From Ophiothrix spiculata (lineage: Eukaryota; Echinodermata; Ophiuroidea; Amphilepidida; Ophiotrichidae), in the NCBI GenBank assembly GCA_000969725.1, contig JXSR01S044323.1: 28,679 nucleotides of DNA. One strand, 5' to 3'. The notes beneath the pieces are model-generated. The model was not told where the DNA came from, searched no databases, and saw nothing but the letters and a program-made list of their open reading frames with translations. A program made the position numbers and the translations under genes. Positions 19,220 to 28,507 of this stretch are shown in pieces. Position 1 is the stretch's first letter. Each line of letters opens with the position of its first letter.

Positions 19220-20847
19220 GTGCTTACAAACATTTATGTAACTGAGCAGGTTCAACAAGTTCAACACTAATTCACAGAATTCTTTGTTTTTATAAAGGAG
19301 GTACAATTCTACTTTTTACATCACAGGGGTTGGATCATAATAGGGTTTATTTGTATTATAATCAGTAAATACCTACGAAATATAAAACCATTTTGTTTGT
19401 ACACTTGTTCCTCATGGTTCCTAATTAGAGCATTAATTGGAATATGAAAGAGAGAAGCAGAACTGGCACAAAAGCCTGATCTATAGCGTTTTGGGTTGGG
19501 TTTTTTGAACAACCAAACATCACAAATCTCTGCTTTTACATTAATCCCAATGTATGCATTTCAAATCATAAAAGAGGCTTGGTTATGAAAACCAATAAAT
19601 GTTTTGCACCACATACATAAAGATGTGGTGACATTATCAAATGGCAAAATCAATTTCAATAAAGACTAATTAGTGTTTTAGTACTGACAGCTCTTTGAAA
19701 ATCAGAGTTTACAAGATAACGAACACAAGTTGTCCCAGATATTTGGTAACTCATTAAAAGAAAGTAATGGCCTTTATGGTAAGAAATGAAGATTTTACAA
19801 ATAAAATAAAAGAATGAATATAGGAATTCTTTTGCCAAATAAGGAATTATTCCTTACATTTGAATATCAGTTTGCCGTTTAGTGTTTTTCTAAGCGACTT
19901 TGAAATCTTCATTTATGAAATTGCAGAGTTAGGGCCAAATGATAGCCCTTTTTCACCAAACAAATTTGGTGAAAATGTTTGGTGATTTATAGCACCAATT
20001 ATCCGTTATTGATTAGAAGATGCATTGGAATTATATCACTAGATTATAAGATAACAAAGACTTGTTACACAAAATATTTGGTAGCTCAAAAAGGACTATA
20101 ATTTGGCCTTTAAGGTAAAAGGTACAAATTTGATAAGTTGCCAAGTATGGCAAAATCAATATCATCATGATCATCAAAGATTAATCAGTGTTTTAGTATT
20201 GAAAGCTCATTTAAAAACAAAGGACAAAATATGCAACTTCTTGAACATAGACTTCTCTTTTTCATATTACAATTATAAGCTAAAGTGGAATGCATAGATG
20301 TGATATGAAATGTGCATAAAGGAGATTTACATTAAATAAGCTGGTGCCTAGCATACACAAATTCTTCAAGCTTGTAATGTCACATGATTTCTCATGGGAG
20401 CACAAGCTAGAACCTCATGTCTGTATATTTGGTGTTTTTGTGGGAGATTTATTTTGAACCCAATTTTTGTATTATCTTTTTCAGGGATTTAAGTGGTCAA
20501 GTATAAATTTGCAGAAAGTGTCGAAATATTAAGCTTCTACCTTAGACCAAACTTTTTGAACAACCATCGCACATCTATACTGCATTTCAAAATGATTCTT
20601 ATCACACTAAATCACATTCCCATTTGTCAAAGCCAGCTTTGACACAAAAGTATTTGCTAAAATGCAACAAAAATGACATTAATTCAAAAATATTAATGAA
20701 ATTTAAAAACAAACACCAGAATTTTTAATATCCAAGTTTCAAAATAGCTTAATGATCCTGTCTAAAATAAAAGCTAGGGATCTCATGTCTCTTCGGCATC
20801 TACTGTTGGGATCAGCTGTAACAATTTGACCTGAAATACAGAGCGTA
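19220..20847. repeat. non-coding stretch with two diverged duplicated blocks
   Basis: Block A (GGCAAAATCAAT, then TTAGTGTTTTAGTA and AGCTC) occurs at about 19642-19705 and 20149-20215. Block B (AAGATAAC..A, then ATATTTGGTA.CTCA and GGCCTTTA) occurs at about 19713-19778 and 20047-20110. All are in the same orientation, but the order is A-B then B-A, so simple tandem duplication needs a later loss or rearrangement. A 9-bp hairpin, TTCACCAAA/TTTGGTGAA, lies near 19948. The frames here are AT-rich and unconvincing. Confidence 0.5.
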
Positions 20848-21121
20848 GGTGACAAAAAAAAACTTGTTTTACGGGCGGGTGGTCATTCCAAGGGTCGGTA
20901 TGTTTGTCGGGTGAATTTTTTTCTAAAACAATTTTTTTGGGGCCAAAATAACCTCAAAATCTGAAAAATGGGAGAAAAATGAAAAATGTTTTGCAAAGAA
21001 ATTTTCTTTAAAAATTAAACAATTTTGGCCAAAAAATGGTAGATTTTGGGAAAACTACAAAAAAATCTCTAAGTTTAGGGTCGGAGGCCGTCAGTAAAAC
21101 GGGGGGTGGGGGGTAATCACC
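20848..21121. mobile_element. probable MITE, 274 bp, imperfect TIRs
   Basis: The left end GGTGACAAAAAAAAACTTG then TTTTACGGGCGGG; the right end read inward GGTGATTACCCCCCACCCCC then CGTTTTACTGACGG. GGGTCGG occurs near both ends. The flanks are GTA (left) and TTA (right), possibly a degraded TWA duplication as in the Harbinger-like elements nearby. No coding capacity. Confidence 0.55.
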
Positions 21122-22665
21122 TTATCTGCAAAATTATAACCTATATCAATTCAATTTGGATATCCCATATCTCAAACAATGTTTGAAAAATGAAAGGAGT
21201 TCATTACTCCTTATACCTCAACAGTGTGCTAAGCCACGAGGAATTGCAAATCAGGGAGGCAGAGTGCATTATAAATCACCTGTATTTATTATGTCAAGTG
21301 AAACAGATTAGTGATCAAATTCATAAAATTATATCTATGAAATCCAGTCTTACTTATTGCCCTTGCTAATTATTAACATTAAGCACCGCATCTTATTGAA
21401 GTTGGCCTACAATGTGCATGCTAACTCAAATTTTGGGGAAAATGGAAAAATGAAATTTAAGGAATCCATCCCTCCCTCTTAAATCCCAAATTAACATGAA
21501 ATATTAAAAAGCAGAACGAAACCATGATTAGAATAATCAGAGACAAATATAATCTCAGGAATAATGGACCTTTTGCCCGTGATAGGTAAGCTTGGACGTG
21601 ATGTGTACCCAAATACACATTGCTGAGAATTAAATTTCATAATGATATAGATTTGTAAATATGTCACAAAAACTGAACCATTTTGACAATAAAATCAACA
21701 AGGTTGAATTTAAGTTACATAAAAGTCATTGCAAGCATCTACAAATTAAATTCAAAGATAAAAAGTTCATTTTTATGACAGAACTGTTCCATTCAGACAT
21801 TAATACCAACTCAATTGTCCTTATTTATTTTATCTAGGAGTTTGTTTTCACTGTTTGCAGGATTGTCATCGTAAATGCATGAAAGTATGTTCACATTGGT
21901 AGTATGCGATTGGTTAAATTTAAGTAAATATGTCATCATGCTTAAATACGCCATATGTGTGTATGGACGATCAAAAGGTCCAATAATTTGATATATCATA
22001 TTTTTATAAACAAAATACCCTAGTTTCTTTAATTATTGGATATTTGGCTTTCCATATGTATAAAATGAAAATAAACTCCTAGAAATGTTACACATTGCCA
22101 TATATCAGCTGCATTTCAGCCATCACACACATAACCATCAAAATTCATGTCAAAATAAACCCTGACTGACCAGCGGTCACAATCAATGACACATCATCAT
22201 ATCTGGTCAGAAATATCAAAATATTTTTTATCACACACATAAATTTTCATATACAATTTGGGTCTTATTGATAGCACACTCTAATACCCTGGTTTTTGAA
22301 ATACAATTACCTATATAGCTCATTATAAGCATGCATGTATGCATGCATGAGCTAGAAATTTTACATTTGAATTTGAAATAAATGATGAACTATAAGCAAT
22401 TTAAAGACATTATCCCTGTCTAAATCCCTTACATTAAATATACCACTTACTGAGCATTCAGAGTTCTTTTAATTTGCATCAACATTGCCCAATTCTAAAC
22501 TCTATCCATGCTATATGATAAGTCCAGTGACGTAACAGAGAGAGAAGCTTGTCACATTTCTGCCAAACTACCGGGAAACGAGAGGGTAAAAGGAAGAGCA
22601 AATGCGGAAGAAAGAAAAAGGTAAGATATAAAATTTAACAAGAATTTTGTTTTAAAAAGGGACCA
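21122..22665. other. unassigned stretch with minor features
   Basis: No supported gene. GCATGCATGTATGCATGCATG, an alternating purine-pyrimidine tract, lies near 22330-22350. A purine-rich segment (about 22550-22620) starts after TGACGTAA and ends AAAAAG at a perfect donor consensus GTAAGAT, with an ATG shortly before; it could be a first exon on the + strand but has nothing else to support it. Confidence 0.35.
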
Positions 22666-22821
22666 GGGGCCGATTTCACTAACATTTAGCGATGGTCGCT
22701 AACCCCGTTTTGATCGCTGACTCCAAAAATGATCGCTAAATAGCGGGTATTAGCGATCGTTTTGGAGGCTTAACGATCAAAACGGGATTAGTGACCATCG
22801 CTAAATGTTAGTAATGGCCCC
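22666..22821. mobile_element. 156-bp fully palindromic MITE
   Basis: GGGGCCGATTTCACTAACAT pairs with the right end ending ATGTTAGTAATGGCCCC. The stem continues through TTAGCGATGGTCGCTAA, CCCGTTTTGATCG and TGATCGCTAA to a small loop near 22742-22752. Almost every base is paired, so this is a single-hairpin element. The repeated GATCGCTAA motif occurs several times inside. The target duplication is unclear. Confidence 0.82.
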
Positions 22822-22916
22822 AGATCCGAAAAATATACAATGTCAGCCCAAAACTGGTGAAGGCTTTTTGTTTTTGCTTGTCAATTTTCAAAGTTACTCA
22901 AATTAATTTTTGGTCT

Positions 22917-22989
22917 ACAAAATAGGAAAATACAACTGGAAAAAAACTTCCAGTTGTATTCCAGTTCCGCATGAAGAAAAGCCTATTTT
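22917..22989. repeat. nested hairpin
   Basis: Inner stem: AATACAACTGGAA and TTCCAGTTGTATT (22929-22941 with 22948-22960) are perfect over 13 bp with a 6-base loop. Outer stem: CAAAATAGG (22917-22925) pairs with CCTATTTTG (22981-22989). The fold is pre-miRNA-like in size but there is no evidence of expression. Confidence 0.7.
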
Positions 22990-23619
22990 GTGTTGATCAA
23001 AGTATAGAGGCAGTAGATTATAGACCATTTTAAAATCTCTGGGATGTCAGGTCACATGGACGTTTACAGAATTTGAAGTTGTGCTTTGAGTGATGTACAA
23101 TAACTCAACTCTGAATGCACTCTATATTTTTGCATGTCGTTGAATCAGTTTTTATCAGTTTGTACTTCAAATTTTCACTTTCTTTCACAAGATCAAAAAA
23201 ATACTTAAAATTTAAATGATCTATATATGATATGAATGTCATCAGTTTGGCAATCCTACTTGATATTACTGATACAATGGCAACACCGTCTCCCTATTAC
23301 ATCCAGAGTATATTCAGGATATCTTTGGTTATGTCTAAGACCAGGATTCAAATCTAAGCTAGTTAGCATATAAATATTGAATGCATAGAGTTTTTGATGT
23401 GATCACTGCGCTCATGGTTTTGAGATTCACATTGGTTAAGCTATCTGCTACGTTATTTTAGAATACAAGTGGGTTTATATGAGAAATACATGCATTACAG
23501 ACTGTTAATTTGTCATAGAGTGCAAGAAAGGTGTATCTGTGATGGCTGAAGTTATAATATATATTTTATGTCTTTCCACAAAAATGTGAAAAATACCTCA
23601 AATTTTCCTTGTCTTATAT
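22990..23619. other. unassigned AT-rich stretch
   Basis: No gene or repeat recognised. CATGGTTTTGAGATTCAC near 23413 resembles one arm of the hairpin at 10996-11044; the match is short and may be chance. Confidence 0.35.
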
Positions 23620-23689
23620 CAGTGGTTCTTAAAATGGTTCTTCAGGTACCAGAACACCCGTCACCTGAAAACCAATTCAAGAACCACTG
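23620..23689. mobile_element. very short hAT-like MITE, about 70 bp
   Basis: The ends are CAGTGGTTCTTAAAATGGTT and, read inward from the right, CAGTGGTTCTTGAATTGGTT. CAGTGGTTCT-type termini are typical of hAT (Charlie-like) elements. An inner TTCAGGT/ACCTGAA pair makes it one hairpin. An 8-bp target duplication could not be seen. Confidence 0.65.
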
Positions 23690-24399
23690 ATCCAAGACTG
23701 GAGATTTTAGAGTGTTCAATTCAAATTCATGTTAAATGGAAGCTATTACAGATACAACTTTCTTTTAGTCACATGACAAATTATTGTGGTAGAAAGATGA
23801 AGATAAAGAACAAAATGTACTCTGTTTAATGAAGTACAGTATAGGTACAATTGTACATTATCAATTCTAAAATCATTTCTGACAGAAGTATTCCTATATG
23901 GGGTTCTTGATGTTCTACAACAACTTTGGTCCATCGTATCAAAAGCTTTCCTACATCCAGTAGGACAAGTGTTCAGTAATGAATAACCTTTGCGACCACA
24001 TGCTTTCAGAATGAAAAAATGTATGATCACAAGCAAAAGCTATTTCAAACAGTAAGTTATTCTATTTCATTGTCTCCGATCATGAAATATTAAGGATAGT
24101 GAATCAAGATTCTGTCTTCATATAGCAGAATTTTTTACAACCAAACTTCACAACTTGACCCTCAACCTCAGCCAGCCTGGTATGGGAGCCATGCTTGACC
24201 GAGTGGAGTCATTTTGGCACAGCTTGTCTCAAAATGTAGTCCCTTTTTCTTCGGCCCTGTCTTTGGATCAGGGTTAACTCTGGAGTACCACATTTTGTAG
24301 CGGTGCAAGGTCAAGAAATAGAAATCCAGGGCACCTCTATTTGCATTACTCAATGGTTGAGTTTTCACTTTTGAAAGTCTTTCTCCTTATTGAAGAAAT
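23690..24399 (-). other. probable 3' UTR and 3' flank of the Na+/Ca2+ exchanger gene
   Basis: Sequence downstream, in the gene's own sense, of the stop at 24402-24400. On the minus strand ATTAAA occurs at 23830-23825, a possible poly(A) signal that would give a 3' UTR of roughly 0.6 kb; this is unconfirmed. The 66-codon frame at 24168-24368 (-) lies wholly in this untranslated region and is not counted as a gene. Confidence 0.45.
23880..24000 (-). pseudogene. possible decayed non-LTR reverse transcriptase fragment
   Basis: One minus-strand frame reads KAFDTMDQ (23955-23932), close to the reverse transcriptase motif A of LINEs (K/RAFDTVDH), where the Asp after Phe binds metal. The residues just before it in the adjacent frame read LLDV, as expected upstream of that motif, which implies a frameshift. 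Nothing longer can be aligned by eye and the match could be chance. Confidence 0.22.
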
Positions 24400-24519
24400 T
24401 CATAAAATTTCATATGCTCTTAATGTGTTTATAAGAATGTAGACAACCCATAATATACATAAGAAGAACCCAGTCAGGTACTTGGCCATTTTCTTTCCTC
24501 CTAATTCACCACCACAAAC
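24400..24519 (-). CDS. SLC8-type Na+/Ca2+ exchanger, terminal coding exon
   Basis: Encodes the last 39 residues and a TGA stop. It opens VCGGELGGKK in phase 0 after the acceptor TTTGCAG. GELGG is a conserved cytoplasmic motif just before the last transmembrane helix of SLC8 exchangers. It is followed by a hydrophobic helix (LTGFFLCILWVVYILI) and the short tail NTLRAYEIL. The upstream exon ends VIRRK in matching phase 0. Length and position agree with the C-terminus of the roughly 10-helix NCX fold. The protein exports Ca2+ in exchange for Na+ across the plasma membrane. Which paralogue it is cannot be told. Confidence 0.93.
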   Translation of the reverse strand, partial: VCGGELGGKKMAKYLTGFFLCILWVVYILINTLRAYEIL

Positions 24520-26114
24520 CTGCAAAGAGAGAAAATCACAAATTAATGTGAGAACGTCATTGCAATAAATACTGAAAATGCTAGATTACAGCAATTTTAC
24601 ATTTACAGAATGATTTAGGAGTCGCTTCAAAATTCAACCGGTGGTTCTCTGCCATTTCTGTGATTCAACCGGGTCAAATCTTATTCAAGTACTCCCAAAT
24701 GTCCTAAGCAGGTTATAGCACAAGTCCCAAACCAGCCTAGAAATCGCGGCTAGAAATAAATAACTAAATATCTCAATTGACAATTAACATCTTATCTATT
24801 TAATTAAATTTGATCCATTAGAAATATTGATCACTTTCAATTACTAGTGCATGGACAAATTCCAACCGCCGCCCAAAACTTGCAGACAACTGCCGGTTGG
24901 GTCTTTAAGCAGCCCCTTACAAACAAAAGCTTCAGTACAGATTGAATTCCAATTTTCTCAACTTTCTGAAAAGAGGCAATGAGAATCCAGCTACAGAGAG
25001 CCTACACCCAGGAGAAAATCTACATCACAAATTTTCGCCCAAGGAATCCTTGAATCGTGGTAAAAACATTGTGAATTTTGTATAATTTTGTTCATTACGC
25101 ATGCAAGTGACACTATGTGCAGGAATTTACTGTAGGAGTGATGTTATAATCCCATTCGTCTCCCTGGCAATCCTTCCACACTATTCATATGGCTCATGGA
25201 ATCAATTTGAATAACCCAAGCTAACTGCAGCCATGTTGACAATAACTCAAGGTCAGATTGTCTCCCGAAGCAATATACTTTAGCAGCAAAGGGTATTACT
25301 TAGTCTTCTCTGGTGAAGACTTTGCAACTACTGTGAGTTGTGTGTGTAGTGTGATCGGTTGCTGGAGTAAATATTACGTAATTACAAAGATGGTGAATTA
25401 ACTCATCACGTTTATGCATGCTGATTTTATAAACTCCTAGGCTATAGTGAGACTAACAAAATTGGAAATCAGTCATATCAAATTCCAATTTGAGCTATCA
25501 TGCATACATGGTTACCTACAGAGCTTTTTGGAAATCCATGGACTTTTAGGTCCGTATGCACAAAGCAGGACTAACTTTAGTCCCAGACTAAGTAAAATTT
25601 TATTTCTTGAATATAACACATTTTTTGGAATCTGTAATAATTTATTTCCTTGCATTAGGATCTATGCTGAAATGACTATAATTTGACCATTTGTCTGTTT
25701 TGGAACATTGGAATTTTTTCCAAAAGATCAAAAATCGGTTTAGTCCAGGAGTAACTAAGTTAGTCCAGGACTAAACCATTTATTTGTTCTAAAAATAATT
25801 CCCATGTTCTAAAATAGCCAAATTAATCAAATATTAAAATTTTCAGTCTAAATCTTTAAACAACAACATAAATTATTGCTAGATTTCGCCCATAATGTGT
25901 GATTTTCCCCAATTTCAAATTTCACTTAGTCCAGGACTAAAGTTAGTCCAGCTTTGTGCATACGGACCTTAGTCTTTTAAAGCCTAGACTCTTAAATATT
26001 TTTGTCTTCTGAACTTCCACACATTCTAGAAATTTCAAATTTAGCCCTCTACAGTGCTGCACCTCATTCTCTTCCTCATAGCCCATTGAATTTTTATTGA
26101 TTCCTATGTCTTAC
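24520..26114 (-). other. exchanger intron, 1595 bp
   Basis: Bounded by the donor AAG|GTAAG at 26114 and the acceptor TTTGCAG| at 24520, both minus strand. It holds a MITE at 25549-25968. The rest (24520-25548 and 25972-26114) shows no coding or structured element beyond short GC-richer patches near 24640 and 24870. Confidence 0.85.
25549..25968. mobile_element. Harbinger-like MITE, 420 bp, TTA target duplication, in an intron
   Basis: The ends are GGTCCGTATGCACAAAGC on both sides, continuing GGACTAACTTTAGTCC and AGACTAAGT/GGACTAAGT, so the TIRs are about 45 bp. TTA is duplicated at 25546-25548 and 25969-25971. The core motif TAGTCCAGGACTAA also recurs in the middle (near 25740-25778). The 79-codon frame across its left half is not a gene. 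Confidence 0.87.
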
Positions 26115-26296
26115 CTTTCTTCTGATGACCAATATAATTATGCAAACAGTCCCTATTGAAGCAAAGAGTGTAACCCCCAGGTCTAAGTTCTTGGTGCCAA
26201 TGACAAATCTCCTCCTAGGTGTGTAGAAGTAGTTGTACATAGAACTCATGATCCAGGGGAGACCCAGCCCCATGAACACATTGACACTGTTGCTAC
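26115..26296 (-). CDS. SLC8-type Na+/Ca2+ exchanger, penultimate coding exon
   Basis: A 182-bp exon that completes a Gly codon split with the previous exon, then encodes 60 residues opening SNSVNVFMGLGLPW. GNxxGSNxxNVFxGxG is the second half of the alpha-2 ion-binding repeat. After a hydrophilic loop (YFYTPRRRFVIGT) comes a further helix (LGVTLFASIGTVCIIILVI), ending RRK before the donor. GLGLPW, rather than the GIGVAW of vertebrate NCX1, marks a divergent invertebrate-type SLC8 member. The acceptor is a weaker TTCTACAG. Confidence 0.94.
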
Positions 26297-26562
26297 CTGT
26301 AGAACAAGAATAACAGAAATGGTATATTGGGTGTACTACGTGGCTTATATCTTAACAAGATATTTTCAAAAATTCAAAATCCAACAAGAGAAAATCAAAA
26401 AATTTGCATAAATCTCAATACATCATAGACAGGGTAGACTAGAGTATATCTTATATAACTATTTCTCATCCACTTCCCCTCCCTCCCCTTCCCTTCAAAC
26501 CACTCCCGTTCCTTTCATCCCATCTCTTCCCTCCCGTCAATTCAAAATTAATTTGCTCTAAC
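26297..26562 (-). other. exchanger intron, 266 bp, with a G-rich tract after the donor
   Basis: Donor ACAG|GTTAGAG and acceptor TTCTACAG| on the minus strand. The transcribed sense contains many G-runs (plus-strand C-runs at 26465-26540). Part of this intron (26413-26562) is repeated at 28508-28657. Confidence 0.85.
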
Positions 26563-26584
26563 CTGTAATATTGCCGATGGCTGC
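26413..26584. repeat. segment duplicated at 28508-28679 (left copy)
   Basis: 172 bp matching the right-hand copy with one visible difference (T at 26489, C at 28584), at a constant offset of 2095. It covers the donor-proximal part of the intron and the last 22 bases of the alpha-2 exon. The similarity starts abruptly at TCTCAATACATC. Confidence 0.95.
26476..26493 (-). promoter_or_regulatory. G-quadruplex-forming motif in intron near the 5' splice site
   Basis: On the minus (sense) strand GGGAAGGGGAGGGAGGGG satisfies the four-run G-quadruplex pattern with loops of 1-2 bases. It begins about 70 nt downstream of the donor of the alpha-2 exon. Intronic G-runs near donors are known splicing enhancers in animals; a role here is inference. 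Confidence 0.55.
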
Positions 26585-26716
26585 ATCTGCATGCGAATCC
26601 TGCATGGCCGCACTACGACTGGCAAATGTGTCTGGCACACTGGTTCCTAGAGCTACGATTGTGATACCAGCAACACTCGCCCTGATGTTCAACACACAAC
26701 CAATTAAACTTCCAAG
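26563..26716 (-). CDS. SLC8-type Na+/Ca2+ exchanger, alpha-2 repeat exon
   Basis: A 154-bp exon of 51 codons plus one base (phase 0 in, phase 1 out), opening [18 protein letters not shown] after the acceptor TTTCTTTCTAG. It contains [13 protein letters not shown], the alpha-2 signature of SLC8 exchangers with the Thr, Ser and Asp that coordinate Ca2+/Na+, then [17 protein letters not shown]. Human NCX1 has nearly the same TSVPDTFAS and DA(S/A)IGN(V/I)TG. The split Gly codon joins exactly to the next exon. The pore residues visible here are intact. The large cytoplasmic Calx-beta loop and the alpha-1 repeat lie to the right of the window. Confidence 0.95.
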
Positions 26717-27201
26717 CTAGAAAGAAAGAAAATGGTAAAAATGGATCAGTCAGTTGGATTGATTGCACAAATTGTTGCACATATTTCTTAATTATAAACT
26801 GTTTGGCCTGTATTTCAAAAAGGTGTCACAGCCTGATTTAGATACCCTAAACTGCAATCGTATTGGGATTTGATGCCCTTTTTTGAAAATAGGATGACGA
26901 CACTACAAGACCCTTTTCAACATTTTTGTGGAAATGGGTGCATAGCCAATCATGTTCCCCCTGGGCAATAATTTGTTTTTATTTTCACATATTTTAAACT
27001 TATTCAAGAAAAAACCTAATTTAAAATAAAAATTGGAATAGTAAAAAAAAGATAGAATCAATTTATAGGGACAAAGCTTGTACATAAATTACCTTTGCAA
27101 TTTCTACATTCAAATTTATATGTATTATTATATACTGTATTAATAAATTTAAGCGTGTTGAAACCCTATGGCATTATGTCAAATAGTTTCAACCATCTAG
27201 A

Positions 27202-27291
27202 GAAAAACCCGTAAATAGTTCTTTTGAAAAGACTATTTATGGGTTTTAAAAAGACTATTTACGGGTTTTGAAAGACTATTTACGGGTTTTC
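27202..27291 (-). repeat. three direct plus one inverted short repeats, copy 2 version
   Basis: On the minus strand three units AAAACCCGTAAATAGTCTTT (one with CCCATAAAT) occur in tandem, followed by one inverted unit, AACTATTTACGGGTTTTT. It is the counterpart of 10720-10815 but with core CCCGTAAATAGT in place of GCACTAAATAGT. The change is present in both the direct and the inverted units. Confidence 0.8.
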
Positions 27292-27480
27292 TGCGCAATG
27301 TATAGCCGCGTCACTTTCACGCACGGACTTACGCGCACAACAAACTTAGACACGCAAGCCAATATGCGCATTAACCTACTGCTTGCATTCATGGTTATAG
27401 CATTTTGTTAGTGCATTTTTTATTATTAAATCGGGCCATTTGGCAAGTAAAAATTACATTATTTAAAATTTATTAATACA

Positions 27481-27655
27481 GTATATAAAACAAATATATA
27501 CTGACATTTTTCAGATCTCTGGATTAAAACTATGGTCCTTCAGTGACTAAAATTTAGATATTTTACGCCCCTCAGTAAAATAGCTAAATTTTAGTCACTT
27601 CAGGCCCATAGTTTTAACCAGAGATCTTCAAGTCAGTATATATTTGTATACTATA
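27481..27655. repeat. long hairpin module of composite element copy 2
   Basis: The arms contain AGATCTCTGGATTAAAACTA and TAGTTTTAACCAGAGATCT, with AGTGACTAAAATTTA and TAAATTTTAGTCACT closer to the loop (27567-27578). Pairing is longer and cleaner than in copy 1. The 27663-27932 frame starts just outside it. Confidence 0.8.
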
Positions 27656-28403
27656 ACAAGGGTTGATTTCAGAATTAATTAACAAAACGAATGTGAGGGC
27701 AGTTACAACACATTTACATTCTTCATGCATAAACAATAAATCACGAAAAGTACCTAAGTCAAAACAATGGTTCAACAAGTTAACAAGATATAAATCTCAA
27801 CAGAGTGCGCATTTCCCCAGTTCTTGTAATGCGTCATACATTTTTGTATGGGGTATAAGATGCAACAAAATATTCTCGCCTCTAATTTATAACATATGGA
27901 ACTTTTATTATATCATCTGCTCAACGAAGTAGACCTGTTAATGTTGTTGTAAAGATCATGTCTAGGTGTGAAACATGGTGTGCACTCTATCAAAATTTTA
28001 AAGTATATTTTCCAATAGCTGCCCAATATGGGGGGGGGGAAGTCCCTGCCCAATATTGTGGGGATTCAATGACTATTATAGCCAACATTTATCATGTTTA
28101 TGAAGCAAATTCTGCTGTTGATGAAAACTTTAAAAAGAACAAGGGCCTATGTCAGGATTTTTTAGAGGGGAAGGGGTGTGGTATTTAAAAAAAACTGGAA
28201 GATTTGAAAGAACATCAGTTCAATGAAACAGGTCCAATGTATTGAAGTTCCAGAGGAAGGGATATAACAGCTAGGATTTTGCCAAAATTATGAGGGGCCT
28301 GACACCCCCTCCGCATCCCCTGGATTGAGGCTTAGATGTGTGATATGGAAAACACCCCTTCAACTTCTCCAAATGACTAAATTTTAAGCATATGAAATTT
28401 TCT
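27656..28403. other. unassigned intronic stretch
   Basis: No element recognised beyond a G9 run near 28030. The + strand frames here have no known family and no exon signals on the coding strand of the host gene. Confidence 0.4.
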
Positions 28404-28507
28404 GGGGGCAGTCATGTATAATGTTGTAAGCAGGCATCACCAAGAAATGGTGTATTATGGTTGTTTTTGAGGATTGAAGAATGAATCAGGTGACAGACAC
28501 CATTAAG
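28404..28507 (-). mobile_element. truncated relative of the 12912-13217 MITE
   Basis: GGGGGCAGTCATGTATAATG, then CACCAAGAAA, GGTTGTTTTTGAGGA, and ATCAGGTGACA, matches the right-hand end of the 12912-13217 element read inward (there GGGGGGCACTCAAATATAAT, ACCAAGAAAAAGG, GGGTTGTTTTTGAGGACAG, ATCAGGTGACACC). The match stops at about 28506, exactly where the duplicated segment begins, so the other end is missing. Confidence 0.7.

Larger units (their letters stand above)
27122..27655 (-). mobile_element. composite fold-back element, copy 2 (inverted), in an intron
   Basis: The same modules as 10328-10899 in reverse order: a terminal motif TATTAATAAATTTAA (27139-27153); a repeat block (27202-27291); a GCGTG-type linker (about 27293-27375); the inverted boundary motif TTTATTAATACAG (about 27470-27482); and the long hairpin (27481-27655) ending TATTTGTATACTATAA. 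The copies are clearly homologous but well diverged. No coding capacity. Confidence 0.72.

Noticed and set aside
24168..24368. 66-codon minus-strand frame directly after the exchanger stop
   Set aside because: Same strand as the exchanger but downstream of a stop that sits at the expected C-terminus; it is 3' untranslated sequence.
27958..28188. 76-codon + strand frame ending KGLCQDFLEGKGCGI
   Set aside because: Antisense in the exchanger intron, spans a G homopolymer, matches nothing known.
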